Shown one piece after another: positions 1-9,345 of a stretch of 64,000 bases of DNA. Source of the DNA: Thiovibrio frasassiensis (GTDB lineage Bacteria > Desulfobacterota > Desulfobulbia > Desulfobulbales > Desulfurivibrionaceae). The stretch spans positions 1,083,530 to 1,147,529 of the forward strand of contig NZ_JAPHEH010000001.1 of NCBI RefSeq assembly GCF_029607905.1. The letters run 5' to 3'. The translations under genes and the position numbers were made by a program. How positions within the stretch are numbered: position 1 is the stretch's first letter; the number at the start of each line of letters is the position of its first letter. Under the pieces are notes generated by a model. That model saw only the letters and a program-made list of their open reading frames with translations, was not told where the DNA came from and did not search any database.

Positions 1-296
1 AGGGGCGAAGGGCGTAAGGGTAGTTTGGGCGCAAGATGATCCTTGCCGGCCATGAGATGGGAGCATTGTTAGTCTGTTTGTCCATGATAAATTACGTTAT
101 TCTATGGCAGGATACCATATAAATAGTTTTTTATACATCCAGCATGGTGTTGTTTTTATACGAAAAAAATGACCTGTGCGCTGCTCCCTTGATTTGCTTC
201 CGTCTCCCATGGCATACCCCTTGCGTATACATCAAGACAAAGCGGCGCATGAAATGATTCTGCGCCGCCCAGGACATCCGAGACAGGAGGTCGGCC

Positions 297-494
297 ATGA
301 AGAAAACATTCCGCAGCGAAAAAAGATCCGCAGCCCCAATCCTTGCCGAGACCACTGGCAAGCTAGCCGAAACCTTCTGGTTTGTCAGCTCCTTTGTCAT
401 GTCCCTTCTCATGGGCCCTTTTGCCGCCTTGCCTGCCATCATCGCGATTTTTTCGCTGAAGATTGACGGGCCCATGCCTTTGGAACTCTCTTGA
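297..494 (+). CDS. small membrane protein, unknown function
   Basis: A 65-residue protein that I do not recognise. The ATG is preceded by AGGAGG at 285-290, a near-perfect ribosome binding site, which is the main reason to believe in it. The N-terminus is basic (about residues 1-13), and one hydrophobic stretch at about residues 27-52 looks like a single membrane span or a short hairpin. The MerR-type regulator starts 17 bp after the stop and ftsH follows, so the three are probably co-transcribed. A role in membrane quality control would be a guess from position only. Confidence 0.6.
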   Translation: MKKTFRSEKRSAAPILAETTGKLAETFWFVSSFVMSLLMGPFAALPAIIAIFSLKIDGPMPLELS

Positions 495-511
495 TTGCGG
501 AGGAACACGCC

Positions 512-916
512 ATGAACGCACCTTCCTTGACACCCGAGCCTTTTGCAAAGCCATTGCTGGCCGATGACCAGGCTGTCTTCACCATCGGCGCCGCGGCCGA
601 GATGCTGTCCGTTACCCCGCGCACCCTGCGGAGCTATGAGCAAGATGGCTTGCTTGCCCCGGTCCGGCATGGCAAGTGGCGTTATTACAGCCTGGACAAC
701 CTGAAATGGGTTTCCTGTCTGCGCAGTATGATCCACGAGCACGGGATCAGCCTGGCCGCCATCCGTAAATTGCTGCAATATACCCCCTGCTGGAACATTG
801 CCGGCTGTTCTTTTGAAAAACGCAAGCTCTGCACGGCTTTCATGTCCAGCGGTCTGGTGCCGAAAAAGATCGAGCGGCGCAGCGGATTGTCCGGCGACCA
901 GTCGATCTCTGCCTGA
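512..916 (+). CDS. MerR-family transcriptional regulator
   Basis: 134 residues from the ATG at 512, which has GCGGAGGA at 497-504; an in-frame TTG at 491 lacks such a site. Residues about 23-60 form the winged helix-turn-helix of the MerR family (FTIGAAAEMLSVTPRTLRSY, then a wing ending in WRYYS). The C-terminal third contains three cysteines (C93, C99, C107) in a C-W-x4-G-C-x7-C arrangement that could bind metal or an Fe-S cluster; this is inference. It lies directly upstream of ftsH and may control it, as HspR-like members of the family control proteostasis genes, but the sequence does not show the ligand. Confidence 0.85.
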   Translation: MNAPSLTPEPFAKPLLADDQAVFTIGAAAEMLSVTPRTLRSYEQDGLLAPVRHGKWRYYSLDNLKWVSCLRSMIHEHGISLAAIRKLLQYTPCWNIAGCSFEKRKLCTAFMSSGLVPKKIERRSGLSGDQSISA

Positions 917-978
917 TCGCTTGCGTCTTTCTCCCCGCATCGTGTACAACATGGTAAAATCCAACCCGGAGGTACCCC

Positions 979-2754
979 TTGAACCAATTTTATAAGAACC
1001 TGTCCATCTGGCTGGTCATTGCCCTGGTGGGCCTGGTGCTGGTCAATCTTTTTAGTCCCAAGGACGAGCCCGTCAATCAGATCAGCTACAACGATTTTCT
1101 CGACAGCGTCAACTCGGGCAAGGTGAGCCGGATCACCATCAGGGAAAATGTGGCCGAGGCCAAGGATCTGGTGGGCAACCGCTTTCAGACCGTGCTGCCG
1201 GACAATCTGGATCAGGTGAAGCCCTTCTTGAAAGAGGGAATTGCCCTGCGGGTGGAAAAGAAGAAAGAGCCGCACTGGCTGGCGAGTATTATCGGCTCCT
1301 GGCTACCCATGATCGTCCTGGTAGGCCTTGGCATTTATTTCATGCGTCAGCAGCAGGGCGGAGGCGGCAAGGGGTTGATGACCTTCGGCAAGAGCCGGGC
1401 CCGCCTCATCGAGGGTGAGGAGTCCAAGCTCACCTTTGCCGATGTGGCCGGGATTGAGGAGGCCCGTGAGGAGTTGGGCGAGATTGTGGATTTCCTCCGC
1501 GACCCGGGGATCTTCACCCGGGTGGGCGCCAGGATTCCCAAGGGGGTGCTGCTCTCCGGTGAGCCGGGCACGGGCAAGACCTTGCTGGCCAGGGCCATTG
1601 CCGGAGAGGCCCAGGTGCCGTTTTTCTCCATCAGCGGCTCGGATTTTGTCGAGATGTATGTGGGGGTCGGCGCCAGCCGGGTGCGGGATCTTTTCAAGGA
1701 GGCCAAGAAAAAGGCGCCCTGTATCGTTTTCATCGATGAGATCGACGCGGTGGGTCGGCAGCGCGGAGCAGGAAGCGGCGGCGGCAACGATGAGCGCGAA
1801 CAGACCCTGAACCAGCTGCTGGTCGAAATGGACGGCTTCGAGGCCAATGCGGGGGTCATCATCATCGCCGCCACCAACCGCCCCGATATCTTGGATCCGG
1901 CCCTCAAGCGGCCGGGCCGCTTCGACCGGCAGATCATCGTGCCCCTGCCCGATGTGCGGGGCAGGGAGAAGATCCTCAAGGTCCATGCCGCCAAGGTTCA
2001 GCTGGACAGTGATGTGGATATGTCCATCATTGCCAAGGGCACCCCGGGTTTTTCCGGGGCCGAGCTGGCCAACATGGTCAACGAGGCAGCCCTGATGGCG
2101 GCCCGCTTCGAGGTGGGCAAGATCTCCATGGCCCTGATGGAAAAGGCCAAGGATAAGGTGATGATGGGGGCGGAGCGCACCAGCATGATCCTCACCGCCA
2201 AGGACAAGGAGCTCACCGCCTACCACGAGGCGGGCCATGCCCTGGTCGCCCGGCTGCTGCCCGGCACCGATCCGGTGCACAAGGTGACCATCATCCCCCG
2301 GGGGAGAGCGCTGGGGTTGACCATGCAGCTGCCCACCGACGAGAAACACTCCCAGTCCAGGTCGTGGCTGCAGAACAACCTCTGTATCCTCTTGGGCGGC
2401 AGGGTGGCCGAGGAAATCGTCTTCGGCGACATTACCACCGGGGCGGGCAACGACATCGAACGGGCCACGGCCATCGCCCGGAAGATGGTGTGCGAATGGG
2501 GGATGAGCGAGGCCATCGGTCCGATGAACTTTGCCGGGCCCGATGAAATGGGGCGGAGCCGGCAGCCCTACAGCGGAGAAACCGCGGTGCGTATCGACCA
2601 GGCCGTGATCGGGTTGGTGACCGAGGCCCGGGAGACGGCGACCCGGCTGCTCAATGAAAATCGGCCGATCATGGAGGCCATGGCCAATGCGTTGCTGGAA
2701 AAGGAAACCATCAGCGGCGAGGATATTGAGCGGTTGATGGCGGCTGGGCAGTAG
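979..2754 (+). CDS. ftsH: ATP-dependent zinc metalloprotease FtsH
   Basis: Membrane-anchored AAA+ protease that degrades misfolded membrane and some cytosolic proteins as a hexamer. 591 residues from a TTG start with GGAGG at 968-972. Two membrane spans are visible (about 8-26 and 95-115) with a short periplasmic domain between. The AAA module has Walker A GEPGTGKT (194-201), Walker B ending in FIDEID (about 249-255) and an arginine-finger SRH region (RPGRFDRQ). The zinc site is HEAGH at 416-420, with a probable third ligand at D492. It is slightly short for the family because it ends soon after the protease domain and lacks the long acidic tail of enterobacterial FtsH. All catalytic residues are intact. 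Confidence 0.98.
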   Translation: MNQFYKNLSIWLVIALVGLVLVNLFSPKDEPVNQISYNDFLDSVNSGKVSRITIRENVAEAKDLVGNRFQTVLPDNLDQVKPFLKEGIALRVEKKKEPHWLASIIGSWLPMIVLVGLGIYFMRQQQGGGGKGLMTFGKSRARLIEGEESKLTFADVAGIEEAREELGEIVDFLRDPGIFTRVGARIPKGVLLSGEPGTGKTLLARAIAGEAQVPFFSISGSDFVEMYVGVGASRVRDLFKEAKKKAPCIVFIDEIDAVGRQRGAGSGGGNDEREQTLNQLLVEMDGFEANAGVIIIAATNRPDILDPALKRPGRFDRQIIVPLPDVRGREKILKVHAAKVQLDSDVDMSIIAKGTPGFSGAELANMVNEAALMAARFEVGKISMALMEKAKDKVMMGAERTSMILTAKDKELTAYHEAGHALVARLLPGTDPVHKVTIIPRGRALGLTMQLPTDEKHSQSRSWLQNNLCILLGGRVAEEIVFGDITTGAGNDIERATAIARKMVCEWGMSEAIGPMNFAGPDEMGRSRQPYSGETAVRIDQAVIGLVTEARETATRLLNENRPIMEAMANALLEKETISGEDIERLMAAGQ

Positions 2755-2778
2755 GAAGAAATAAAAGCACAATTTGTC

Positions 2779-2811
2779 GGCGGCAGAGGGGAAACTCCTG
2801 CCGCCTTTTTT
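2779..2811 (+). terminator. rho-independent terminator after ftsH
   Basis: Stem GGCGGCAG (2779-2786) pairs with CTGCCGCC (2798-2805), followed by a run of six T. It lies 25 bp past the ftsH stop and should end the small-protein/MerR/ftsH transcript. Confidence 0.85.
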
Positions 2812-2832
2812 GTTGTTCTGGGAGTATGTTCA

Positions 2833-3226
2833 TTTCTTTGCTTGCCCAAAGAAACGAACCAAAGAAAAGGCACCCGTGTCACTGGTCCCGCCGCTGGCGG
2901 GATTCCCTGTGCTCCTCGATGCTGCCGGGTCTTTGCAAACTCGCGGAGTTTATACCCGTAAGGGTGCCTCAAACAGTGCAAAGCCCTTTTTCGGCAGCCT
3001 CTCCGGTGCTCGGCTGCGTGCCAATGGGAGTCTCATCCTCCCCCATTTGTCCTGCCGCGCCTCGCAGACGGGGGCGGGGAAAAACGCTAAAACTGTTTGA
3101 GGGCGAAGCCCGAGTTTTTTAGCGTCCCGCTCCTGGCGAGAAGCAAGGGAAGCCCGAAGGGCCAGGGCTGGCTGGGGTGCCTTTTTCTTGTTTCTTCTTT
3201 TGGGCACGCAAAAGAAGAAAGAGGGC
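2833..3226. repeat. non-coding intergenic repeat element with imperfect inverted ends
   Basis: The gap between ftsH and acnB holds a roughly 390-bp block whose ends are imperfect inverted copies of each other. The left end (2833-2875) reads TTTCTTTGCTTGCCCAAAG onward, and the right end (about 3174-3226) carries its reverse complement with small indels. The interior has shorter inverted segments (CTCAAACAG near 2969 and CTGTTTGAG near 3093). Short open frames across it change frame freely and resemble spurious hypothetical proteins, so I treat it as non-coding. From memory, similar 'pyrimidine-rich box' elements are scattered between genes of many proteobacteria; I cannot check the copy number. 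Its mode of spread and its function are unknown. Confidence 0.6.
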
Positions 3227-3397
3227 GCAGCAGAAAGGCCAGCGCCTTCTTCTCCGTAATTCCTGACCGAACCATTTTTCTCTAGTCTCGGCCCTTCAGG
3301 TTCTCCTTGACAGGTCGTGTTCGGCAAGGGTAGGAATCTGGTTTGAAAAAAATTTCCGGAACAACCCGGTTTCTTATGGTGCAAGGAGGTATTTCCC

Positions 3398-5932
3398 ATG
3401 CTTGAAGCGTATCAAAAACATGTTGCCGAGCGGGCGGCCCAGGGGTTGCCCCCCCTTCCCCTTTCCGCCGACCAGACCACTTCCTTGGTTGCGCTGCTGC
3501 AAAAACCGGCGGCGGGAACGGAAGCGACCCTGCTCAATTTGATCACCAATCAGGTTCCGCCGGGTGTGGATGAGGCCTCCAAGGTCAAGGCCGAATTTCT
3601 TGCCGGCATAGCCCAGGGAAAAGTCACTTCGCCGCTCCTTGATAAGCAGGCGGCGGTGCAGCTGTTGGGCACCATGCTTGGCGGCTACAATGTGCAGCCG
3701 CTCATCGCTCTGCTCGATGATGCTGCCCTGGCCCCTGCGGCGGCGGCGGCACTTTCCGGTACCCTGCTGGTCTACGATGCCTTTCAGGAGGTGGTGGCCA
3801 AGGCGAAGAATAATCCGCATGCCAAGCAGGTGGTGGCCAACTGGGCAGAGGCGACCTGGTTCACCTCCCGGCCGCCCATGCCCGAGGAACTCACCGTTAC
3901 GGTGTTCAAGGTTCCGGGTGAGACCAACACCGACGATCTTTCTCCGGCCTCCGAGGCCTGGAGCCGCCCGGATATTCCTCTGCATGCCCAGTCCATGCTG
4001 AGCAACCGGCTTCCCGGCTCCTTGCCGGTTATCGAGGAGTTGAAGAAAAAGGGGCATCCCATCGCCTATGTGGGCGACGTGGTGGGTACCGGCTCCTCCC
4101 GCAAGTCCGGGGTGAATTCCATGCTTTGGCATATGGGGCGTGATATCCCCTATGTCCCTGCCAAGCGGACGGGCGGGGTGGTCATGGGTTCCACCATTGC
4201 GCCGATCTACTTCAACACCGCCGAAGATTCGGGCATGCTCCCCATCCAGTGCGATGTCAGCAGCCTTGAGACCGGGGACATCATCACCATCAATACCGCC
4301 ACCGGCACGATCAGCCGGGACGGGCGGATGGTTACCAGCTTCAGCCTCTCTCCGGCTACCCTGCCCGACGAGGTTCAGGCCGGCGGCCGGGTGAATCTCA
4401 TCATCGGCCGCGGCTTGACGGCCAAGGCCCGCGAGGCCCTCGGTCTCTCCCCCTCCACCCTCTTCCGGGAACCGGAGGTGCCCACGGACAGCGGCAAGGG
4501 GTACACCCTGGCCCAGAAGATGGTGGGCAAGGCGTGCAATCTCCCAGGGGTGCGGCCCGGGACATACTGCGAGCCCAAAATGGCCTCGGTGGGTTCCCAG
4601 GACACCACCGGCCCCATGACCCGCGACGAGATCAAGGAGTTGGCCTGCCTGAAATTCTCCGCCCCCCTGGTCATGCAGTCCTTCTGCCATACCGCTGCCT
4701 ACCCCAAGCCGGTGGATGTGAAGACCCACCAGACCCTGCCCGGGTTCATCAGCGAGCGGGGCGGCATCAGCCTGCGTCCGGGTGACGGGGTAGTGCATTC
4801 CTGGCTCAACCGCATGGTCCTGCCCGATACCGTGGGCACCGGCGGCGACTCCCATACCCGTTTCCCCATCGGCATCTCCTTTCCGGCCGGCTCCGGCCTG
4901 GTCGCCTTTGCCGCTGCCACCGGCTCCATGCCCCTGGTTATGCCGGAGTCGGTGCTGATCCGCTTTACGGGAAAGATGCAGCCCGGCATCACCCTGCGGG
5001 ATCTGGTCAATGCCATTCCCTATGTGGCCATCCAGAAGGGGTTGCTCACCGTGGAGAAGAAGGGCAAGAAGAACCTTTTTGCCGGCACGGTCCTTGAGAT
5101 CGAGGGGTTGCCGGACTTGGCGGTGGAACAGGCCTTCGAGTTGGCCGACGCCTCGGCGGAACGCTCCGCTGCCGCTTGCACCGTGCGGCTCAACAAGGAG
5201 CCGGTGGCCGAATTCCTCCGTTCCAACGTGGAGTTGTTGAAAAACTTGCTGACTCGCGGCTATCAGGACGGTACTGCCATCCGTAACCGGATCAAGGCCA
5301 TGGAAGCGTGGCTGGCTGCGCCCGAATTGCTGGCCCCGGATGCGAACGCCGAATACAAGGCGGTGCTGGAGATCGATCTCAACGCGATCACCGAGCCGGT
5401 GCTGGCCTGCCCCAACGACCCGGACGATGTGAAGTTGCTCTCTGCGGTGGCGGGTACACCGATAGACGAGGTTTTTGTCGGCTCCTGCATGACCAACATC
5501 GGCCATTTCCGGGCCCTGGCCAGGATTCTCGACAATGGACCCCAGGTGGCGGGCCGCCTCTGGGTGGCGCCGCCCACGCGGATGGACGAGGAGCAGCTCA
5601 AATCCGAAGGGGTGTACAGTATTCTGGCCAAGGCCGGGGCGCGCACCGAGATCCCAGGCTGTTCGCTGTGCATGGGCAATCAGGCAAGAACCCGCGACAA
5701 CGCCGTGGTCTTCTCCACTTCCACCCGCAACTTCGATAACCGCATCGGCACCTCCACCAAGGTCTTTCTGGGTTCCGCCGAGCTGGCCGCGGTCTGCGCC
5801 GTATTGGGGCGGATCCCCACCATGGCGGAATACAACACCATCCTTGGTGAGCGGGTCACCCCCAAGGCGGACGAGGTCTACCGCTACCTCAACTTCCACC
5901 GGATCGAAGGGTACGCAGGGAAAGGCTGGTAG
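3398..5932 (+). CDS. acnB: aconitate hydratase B (2-methylisocitrate dehydratase)
   Basis: Interconverts citrate and isocitrate through cis-aconitate, and in many bacteria hydrates 2-methyl-cis-aconitate. 844 residues, close to E. coli AcnB (865). The HEAT-like N-terminal domain and swivel domain precede the catalytic domains, the order that defines AcnB rather than AcnA. The three [4Fe-4S] cysteines are at C697 (SCMTN) and C755/C758 (GCSLCMGN). The ATG has AAGGAGG at 3383-3389. It appears monocistronic, with a strong terminator 20 bp downstream. The gene would serve the oxidative or reductive TCA cycle of an anaerobe. Confidence 0.97.
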   Translation: MLEAYQKHVAERAAQGLPPLPLSADQTTSLVALLQKPAAGTEATLLNLITNQVPPGVDEASKVKAEFLAGIAQGKVTSPLLDKQAAVQLLGTMLGGYNVQPLIALLDDAALAPAAAAALSGTLLVYDAFQEVVAKAKNNPHAKQVVANWAEATWFTSRPPMPEELTVTVFKVPGETNTDDLSPASEAWSRPDIPLHAQSMLSNRLPGSLPVIEELKKKGHPIAYVGDVVGTGSSRKSGVNSMLWHMGRDIPYVPAKRTGGVVMGSTIAPIYFNTAEDSGMLPIQCDVSSLETGDIITINTATGTISRDGRMVTSFSLSPATLPDEVQAGGRVNLIIGRGLTAKAREALGLSPSTLFREPEVPTDSGKGYTLAQKMVGKACNLPGVRPGTYCEPKMASVGSQDTTGPMTRDEIKELACLKFSAPLVMQSFCHTAAYPKPVDVKTHQTLPGFISERGGISLRPGDGVVHSWLNRMVLPDTVGTGGDSHTRFPIGISFPAGSGLVAFAAATGSMPLVMPESVLIRFTGKMQPGITLRDLVNAIPYVAIQKGLLTVEKKGKKNLFAGTVLEIEGLPDLAVEQAFELADASAERSAAACTVRLNKEPVAEFLRSNVELLKNLLTRGYQDGTAIRNRIKAMEAWLAAPELLAPDANAEYKAVLEIDLNAITEPVLACPNDPDDVKLLSAVAGTPIDEVFVGSCMTNIGHFRALARILDNGPQVAGRLWVAPPTRMDEEQLKSEGVYSILAKAGARTEIPGCSLCMGNQARTRDNAVVFSTSTRNFDNRIGTSTKVFLGSAELAAVCAVLGRIPTMAEYNTILGERVTPKADEVYRYLNFHRIEGYAGKGW

Positions 5933-5951
5933 GTTTCAGGCTGTTTGAGAA

Positions 5952-6000
5952 AAGCACAAAAAAACGGGCTTCCCTAGCGGGAGGCCCGTTTTTTTTGTGC
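5952..6000. terminator. bidirectional terminator between acnB and the diguanylate cyclase gene
   Basis: A long palindrome: GCACAAAAAAACGGGC...TCCC / GGGA...GCCCGTTTTTTTTGTGC. The GC core (5964-5989) is flanked by A-tract and T-tract arms, so it can stop transcription of acnB from the left and of the convergent cyclase gene from the right. Confidence 0.9.
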
Positions 6001-6041
6001 AGCGAAAGAGACCGTGACCTGCTCTTGATATTCTCCCCGGT

Positions 6042-7265
6042 TTACGGTTGCGCTCTTTTTAAGCGGGTTGCCGGAAATACGTTGTTTCTCCCGAGTTTTT
6101 TCGCTTCGTACATCGCCTGATCGGCAAACTCGACGAGCCAGGTGTGGTCAGCGGTGTCTTCCGGAAACAGGGCTACGCCTATGCTGACCGTGAGCGGGAT
6201 CGTGCGGCCGTCCGGAAGCCGAAAGGAATCCGCCTCGATCCTGCTGCGGATTTTCTCCGCCACATGCAGCGCTGCCGATTGCCGGGTATCCGGGAGCAGG
6301 ACAACAAATTCTTCTCCGCCATAGCGGGCCGGGCAATCACTGCTCCTGGTCTCCCTGCTCAAGATTGCGGCAATATGCCGCAGGACCTCGTCGCCGACCC
6401 CATGGCCATGGGTGTCGTTTACCTTTTTGAAATGATCTACGTCGAGCATCAGCACGGCAAGGGAGCTTTTGTGGCGTTGACTGCGAGCGCATTCCTCGGA
6501 CAGTTGTATTTGGAAAACATTGCGGGTGAATAGACCGGTCAAGGCATCGTGGCAAACCTCCGTCTCCAGCTTGCCCGCCATCTCGTAAAACGATTTGGCC
6601 AGCTCGCCGATCTCGTCGCTGTAGTCCGTCTCCATTTTCTTGAGATTGAAGTGGCCGGTGCCCAGCGCTTCGGCTGCCCGGGACAGGTGGCGGATGGGAC
6701 GGACAATATATTCGGCAAGCAGGAGTGCGAAAAGGATGGCGATCGCTGAGCCGAGGCCGAGAATAAGGGCGATCTTCCCGCTGAGGAGTCTGATTTCATT
6801 CTCGATCCCGATATGCGAGTAGGTGAGGATGGCTGTGCCCAGGTGCACCCCTGCGGCCTCGATCGGCGCCAGGGCATCCACCACGTTTTCCCCCTTCTCA
6901 TTGCGATAATGCGCGCTGATCAGTGATTGTCCCTGCTCCGGGCAAGTCCCTGCGTATTGTTCGCCGATTTTTGTAAGGTTGCTGTGCATGACGATCCGGC
7001 AATCTTCATCCACCACCATCGCCTGGGTCACATACTCCTGGGTCATGGTGTAACGGATGTAGGTGCGGAGTTCCGCCAGATCCCTGCTGATCAGTGATCT
7101 GGCGCTGACATGGGCCAGGTCATAGGCCACCGCCAAGGCGCGGCGGTGGTTTTCGTGGTGCATTGCCTCTTTCACCCGGTAGGCAATGAACAGGCCGGTG
7201 GCAAGCTGGACGCCGACAACCAGGCCGATGAGCGGAAGGATTATCTTGGCCTTGAGGGTTCGCAT
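6042..7265 (-). CDS. membrane sensor diguanylate cyclase (periplasmic sensor-HAMP-GGDEF)
   Basis: Makes cyclic di-GMP from two GTP. 407 residues with a membrane span at about 9-29, a periplasmic sensing region (about 30-160), a second span (about 162-187), a HAMP linker starting at the RPIRHLSRA segment, and a C-terminal GGDEF domain. The active-site motif GGEEF is intact at 316-320, and the product-inhibition I-site RxxD (RSSD, 307-310) sits exactly five residues upstream, so an active, feedback-inhibited enzyme is expected. The start lies 5 bp after the stop of the PhnD-like binding protein, so the two are co-transcribed and the binding protein probably delivers the signal to the periplasmic domain. 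Confidence 0.93.
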   Translation of the reverse strand: MRTLKAKIILPLIGLVVGVQLATGLFIAYRVKEAMHHENHRRALAVAYDLAHVSARSLISRDLAELRTYIRYTMTQEYVTQAMVVDEDCRIVMHSNLTKIGEQYAGTCPEQGQSLISAHYRNEKGENVVDALAPIEAAGVHLGTAILTYSHIGIENEIRLLSGKIALILGLGSAIAILFALLLAEYIVRPIRHLSRAAEALGTGHFNLKKMETDYSDEIGELAKSFYEMAGKLETEVCHDALTGLFTRNVFQIQLSEECARSQRHKSSLAVLMLDVDHFKKVNDTHGHGVGDEVLRHIAAILSRETRSSDCPARYGGEEFVVLLPDTRQSAALHVAEKIRSRIEADSFRLPDGRTIPLTVSIGVALFPEDTADHTWLVEFADQAMYEAKKLGRNNVFPATRLKRAQP

Positions 7266-7270
7266 GCAGG

Positions 7271-8197
7271 CTAGCGGGCCATGGACATAATTTTTCTGAT
7301 TTCAGCGAAGTCCTGGTCCTGAGCCTTTACAAACCCGCCGATCTCTGCGGACTCCAGGATCTCTTCGTGGTTGTTGTTTTTCAGGGTAAGGGCGGTCAGC
7401 GCCTCGTTGAGTCGGGCAATGAGCTTGGGATCGACCTCGGCGCGGGCGGCAAAGACCCAGGTGGGAATCTCCTCGGTCTCGCCGAGAATGCGCAGCTGGT
7501 TGGGCGGGAGTTCGGTTTCGGTACCCTCTTTTGATGCGTTGATATTTTTAAAGGAGTAATCGCAGATCGCGCCGGCATCGGCGGTTTTCAGAAAGACGTT
7601 GAGGGCGATGGATTCACAGCTGCCATCGTGCTTGTAGCCCCGGAGATTCGTGTCCGGGTTGATGCCCTTTGCGGTCAGCAACCGTTTTGCCGAGAGGTTT
7701 TTTGCCATGTCGTTTTCCGCGCCGAAGATGACGTACTTGCCCTTGAGATCCTCTATGCGTTGCAGGGGGCTGTCTTTGCGAACAATGATCACCCCCCGGT
7801 GCCTGCTTTCGCCTTCCGGGGTCAGTGCTTTGAGCAGCATCTTACGGTTGTAGAGGTGGCTCAAGCGCACATAGGTATGGGGTGCCTGGAAGGCGAATTC
7901 CGCCCCTCCTGCCGTGATGAGCCGTTCGAATTCCGGGAAATCCTTGGGGATGATCAGCTTGACCGGCTGGCGGAGCTGTCGCTGCAGGTAGGCCGCCAGG
8001 GGTTGATACTCTTTGAAGGTTTTGAGGATGTCGGTGCAGGGAGTGATGGCGATCTGAATCGGTCGCGGTTTGTCGGCCGCCTCCCCTGTTTGGCTCAGGG
8101 ACAAGAGCAGAAGCAGGAGAGTCAGAATGCGCCGCAGTCCTTGCGCAGAAAGCAGGGGGGGGAAGCGGAGCAAAATGGCAACCAGATATTTCTGCAT
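7271..8197 (-). CDS. PhnD-like periplasmic substrate-binding protein
   Basis: 308 residues from the ATG at 8197, chosen over an upstream in-frame start at 8302 because AAGGAG precedes it and a secretion signal follows at once. The signal region has a basic start and a hydrophobic run ending about LSQTGEAA. The mature part begins with IQIAITPC and matches the phosphate/phosphite/phosphonate-binding family (transporter fold type 2), including the stretch that reports on a bound anion. No ABC permease or ATPase gene is adjacent. Its only partner is the diguanylate cyclase 5 bp downstream, so a sensory rather than uptake role is likely. The ligand cannot be read from the sequence. Confidence 0.85.
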   Translation of the reverse strand: MQKYLVAILLRFPPLLSAQGLRRILTLLLLLLSLSQTGEAADKPRPIQIAITPCTDILKTFKEYQPLAAYLQRQLRQPVKLIIPKDFPEFERLITAGGAEFAFQAPHTYVRLSHLYNRKMLLKALTPEGESRHRGVIIVRKDSPLQRIEDLKGKYVIFGAENDMAKNLSAKRLLTAKGINPDTNLRGYKHDGSCESIALNVFLKTADAGAICDYSFKNINASKEGTETELPPNQLRILGETEEIPTWVFAARAEVDPKLIARLNEALTALTLKNNNHEEILESAEIGGFVKAQDQDFAEIRKIMSMAR

Positions 8198-8335
8198 GAG
8201 CAGTTTCTCCTTGAGTTTGAACGATTGAGCGTGTGGTTTCACCTCTCTTGCATGTTCTGCGTGGTATGACTTTATTGTGGAGAAGATGGCGAAAACATGC
8301 AATGAAATGTTCGCCGGAAATTTTTAAGGGGATAT

Positions 8336-9214
8336 TTATCGGGGCGGGGCGGCGATCTCCCAGAAGGCCAGAATTTTTTGGTTGCGCAGGTTCTTTTTCG
8401 CGGTGCAGACTCCCAGGGAGAAGGGAGCGAGTTGGGGGGAGATATCGAGTACCGTGATTTGCTCCTGAAGGGGGCTTTTTTCCAAGACCAACCCAGGCAC
8501 CACTCCTACCCCGCAGCCCAGGCTGACCATGGCGATGATCGCCTCGTTGCCCGCCACCTGGGCGTAAATGTTGGGCAGGATCTTTTTTGCGGTAAACCAG
8601 CGGTCGAGCCGCTCTCGGCCTAACCCCTGTTCGGCCACAATCACCGGGGTTTTCCGCCAGTCGATCTCCGAGTCTTCATAAATAACCGTCTCGGGAAAGG
8701 CCAGCGGTGCGATGAAGACCAGGGGCGTTTCGGTGAGCGCCATGAATTCCAGGGTGTTTGCCTGCTTGTCCGGCAGGGCGTCGATGATCACCTCTACTTC
8801 GCCGTTGCGTAACCGAGTCAGTCCTTGGGCCGCGTCGCCGGTCTGCAGCTTGATGTGCACCTCCGGGCAGGAGGAGCGGAAGCGGTCGAGGATTTCGGGC
8901 AGGATGGAGTAAGCCGCGGTGACCGAACAGTAGAGGGAGATGTCGCCGTGCAGGGTTGTATTGTCGGCCAGACTCTCTTTGAGTTCCTGCCAGCGGTCGA
9001 TGGTTTCCTCGGCATACTGCTTCATGGCCTCGCCAGCCTTGGTCAAGCGCACCGAGCGGTTGTCCCGGTCAAAGAGGCGTTCCCCCACCTCCGCCTCGAT
9101 GCGCTGGATGGTGCGGGTCAGGGCCGAGGGCGTCACATGGCAGGCGCGGCTGGTGCGGCCGAAGTGCAGGGATTCGGCCAGGTGGCGAAAGAGCTTGAGT
9201 TCCTCCATGTCCAT
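8336..9214 (-). CDS. ilvY: LysR-family regulator IlvY
   Basis: Activator of ilvC that responds to acetohydroxy acid substrates in E. coli. 292 residues from the ATG at 9214 (GGAG at 9222-9225 on the complementary strand); the open frame extends further upstream but without family similarity. The LysR winged helix-turn-helix occupies about residues 1-60 (FRHLAESLHFGRTSRACHVTPSALTR begins it). The effector domain keeps recognisable IlvY stretches: CSVTAAYS, TGDAA and a late GCGVGVVP. It is divergent from ilvC with a 131-bp intergenic region carrying a palindrome, the arrangement known in enterobacteria. Confidence 0.93.
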   Translation of the reverse strand: MDMEELKLFRHLAESLHFGRTSRACHVTPSALTRTIQRIEAEVGERLFDRDNRSVRLTKAGEAMKQYAEETIDRWQELKESLADNTTLHGDISLYCSVTAAYSILPEILDRFRSSCPEVHIKLQTGDAAQGLTRLRNGEVEVIIDALPDKQANTLEFMALTETPLVFIAPLAFPETVIYEDSEIDWRKTPVIVAEQGLGRERLDRWFTAKKILPNIYAQVAGNEAIIAMVSLGCGVGVVPGLVLEKSPLQEQITVLDISPQLAPFSLGVCTAKKNLRNQKILAFWEIAAPPR

Positions 9215-9226
9215 GGCATATCTCCA

Positions 9227-9251
9227 ATTGTTGCAATTTGCGCAATACAAT
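9227..9251. promoter_or_regulatory. probable IlvY operator
   Basis: A 25-bp imperfect palindrome, ATTGT...ACAAT, whose core TTGCAATTTGCGCAA (9231-9245) fits the LysR T-N11-A rule. It lies just upstream of the ilvC -35 box and just in front of the ilvY start, as expected for a site that both activates ilvC and autoregulates ilvY. Confidence 0.7.
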
Positions 9252-9267
9252 ATCGCGAACAAGTCAC

Positions 9268-9295
9268 TTGACGCAACAGAAAATACCGCTATGAT
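9268..9295 (+). promoter_or_regulatory. ilvC: ilvC promoter
   Basis: TTGACG (9268-9273), 16-bp spacer, TATGAT (9290-9295). This is a good sigma-70 match, 50 bp upstream of the ilvC ATG and immediately downstream of the probable IlvY site. Confidence 0.75.
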
Positions 9296-9345
9296 GGGGC
9301 GAGGTATAAGAAAAAACATATTTCCAATACGATAAGGAGAAGACA

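Noticed and set aside
2774-3399. Several overlapping 60-150-codon frames between ftsH and acnB
   Set aside because: They are translations of the intergenic repeat in different frames, without ribosome sites or consistent composition.
3374-5899. 841-codon open frame antisense to acnB
   Set aside because: Gly/His/Arg-rich translation with no family features; it is the GC-rich shadow of acnB, which has all catalytic motifs and a ribosome site.
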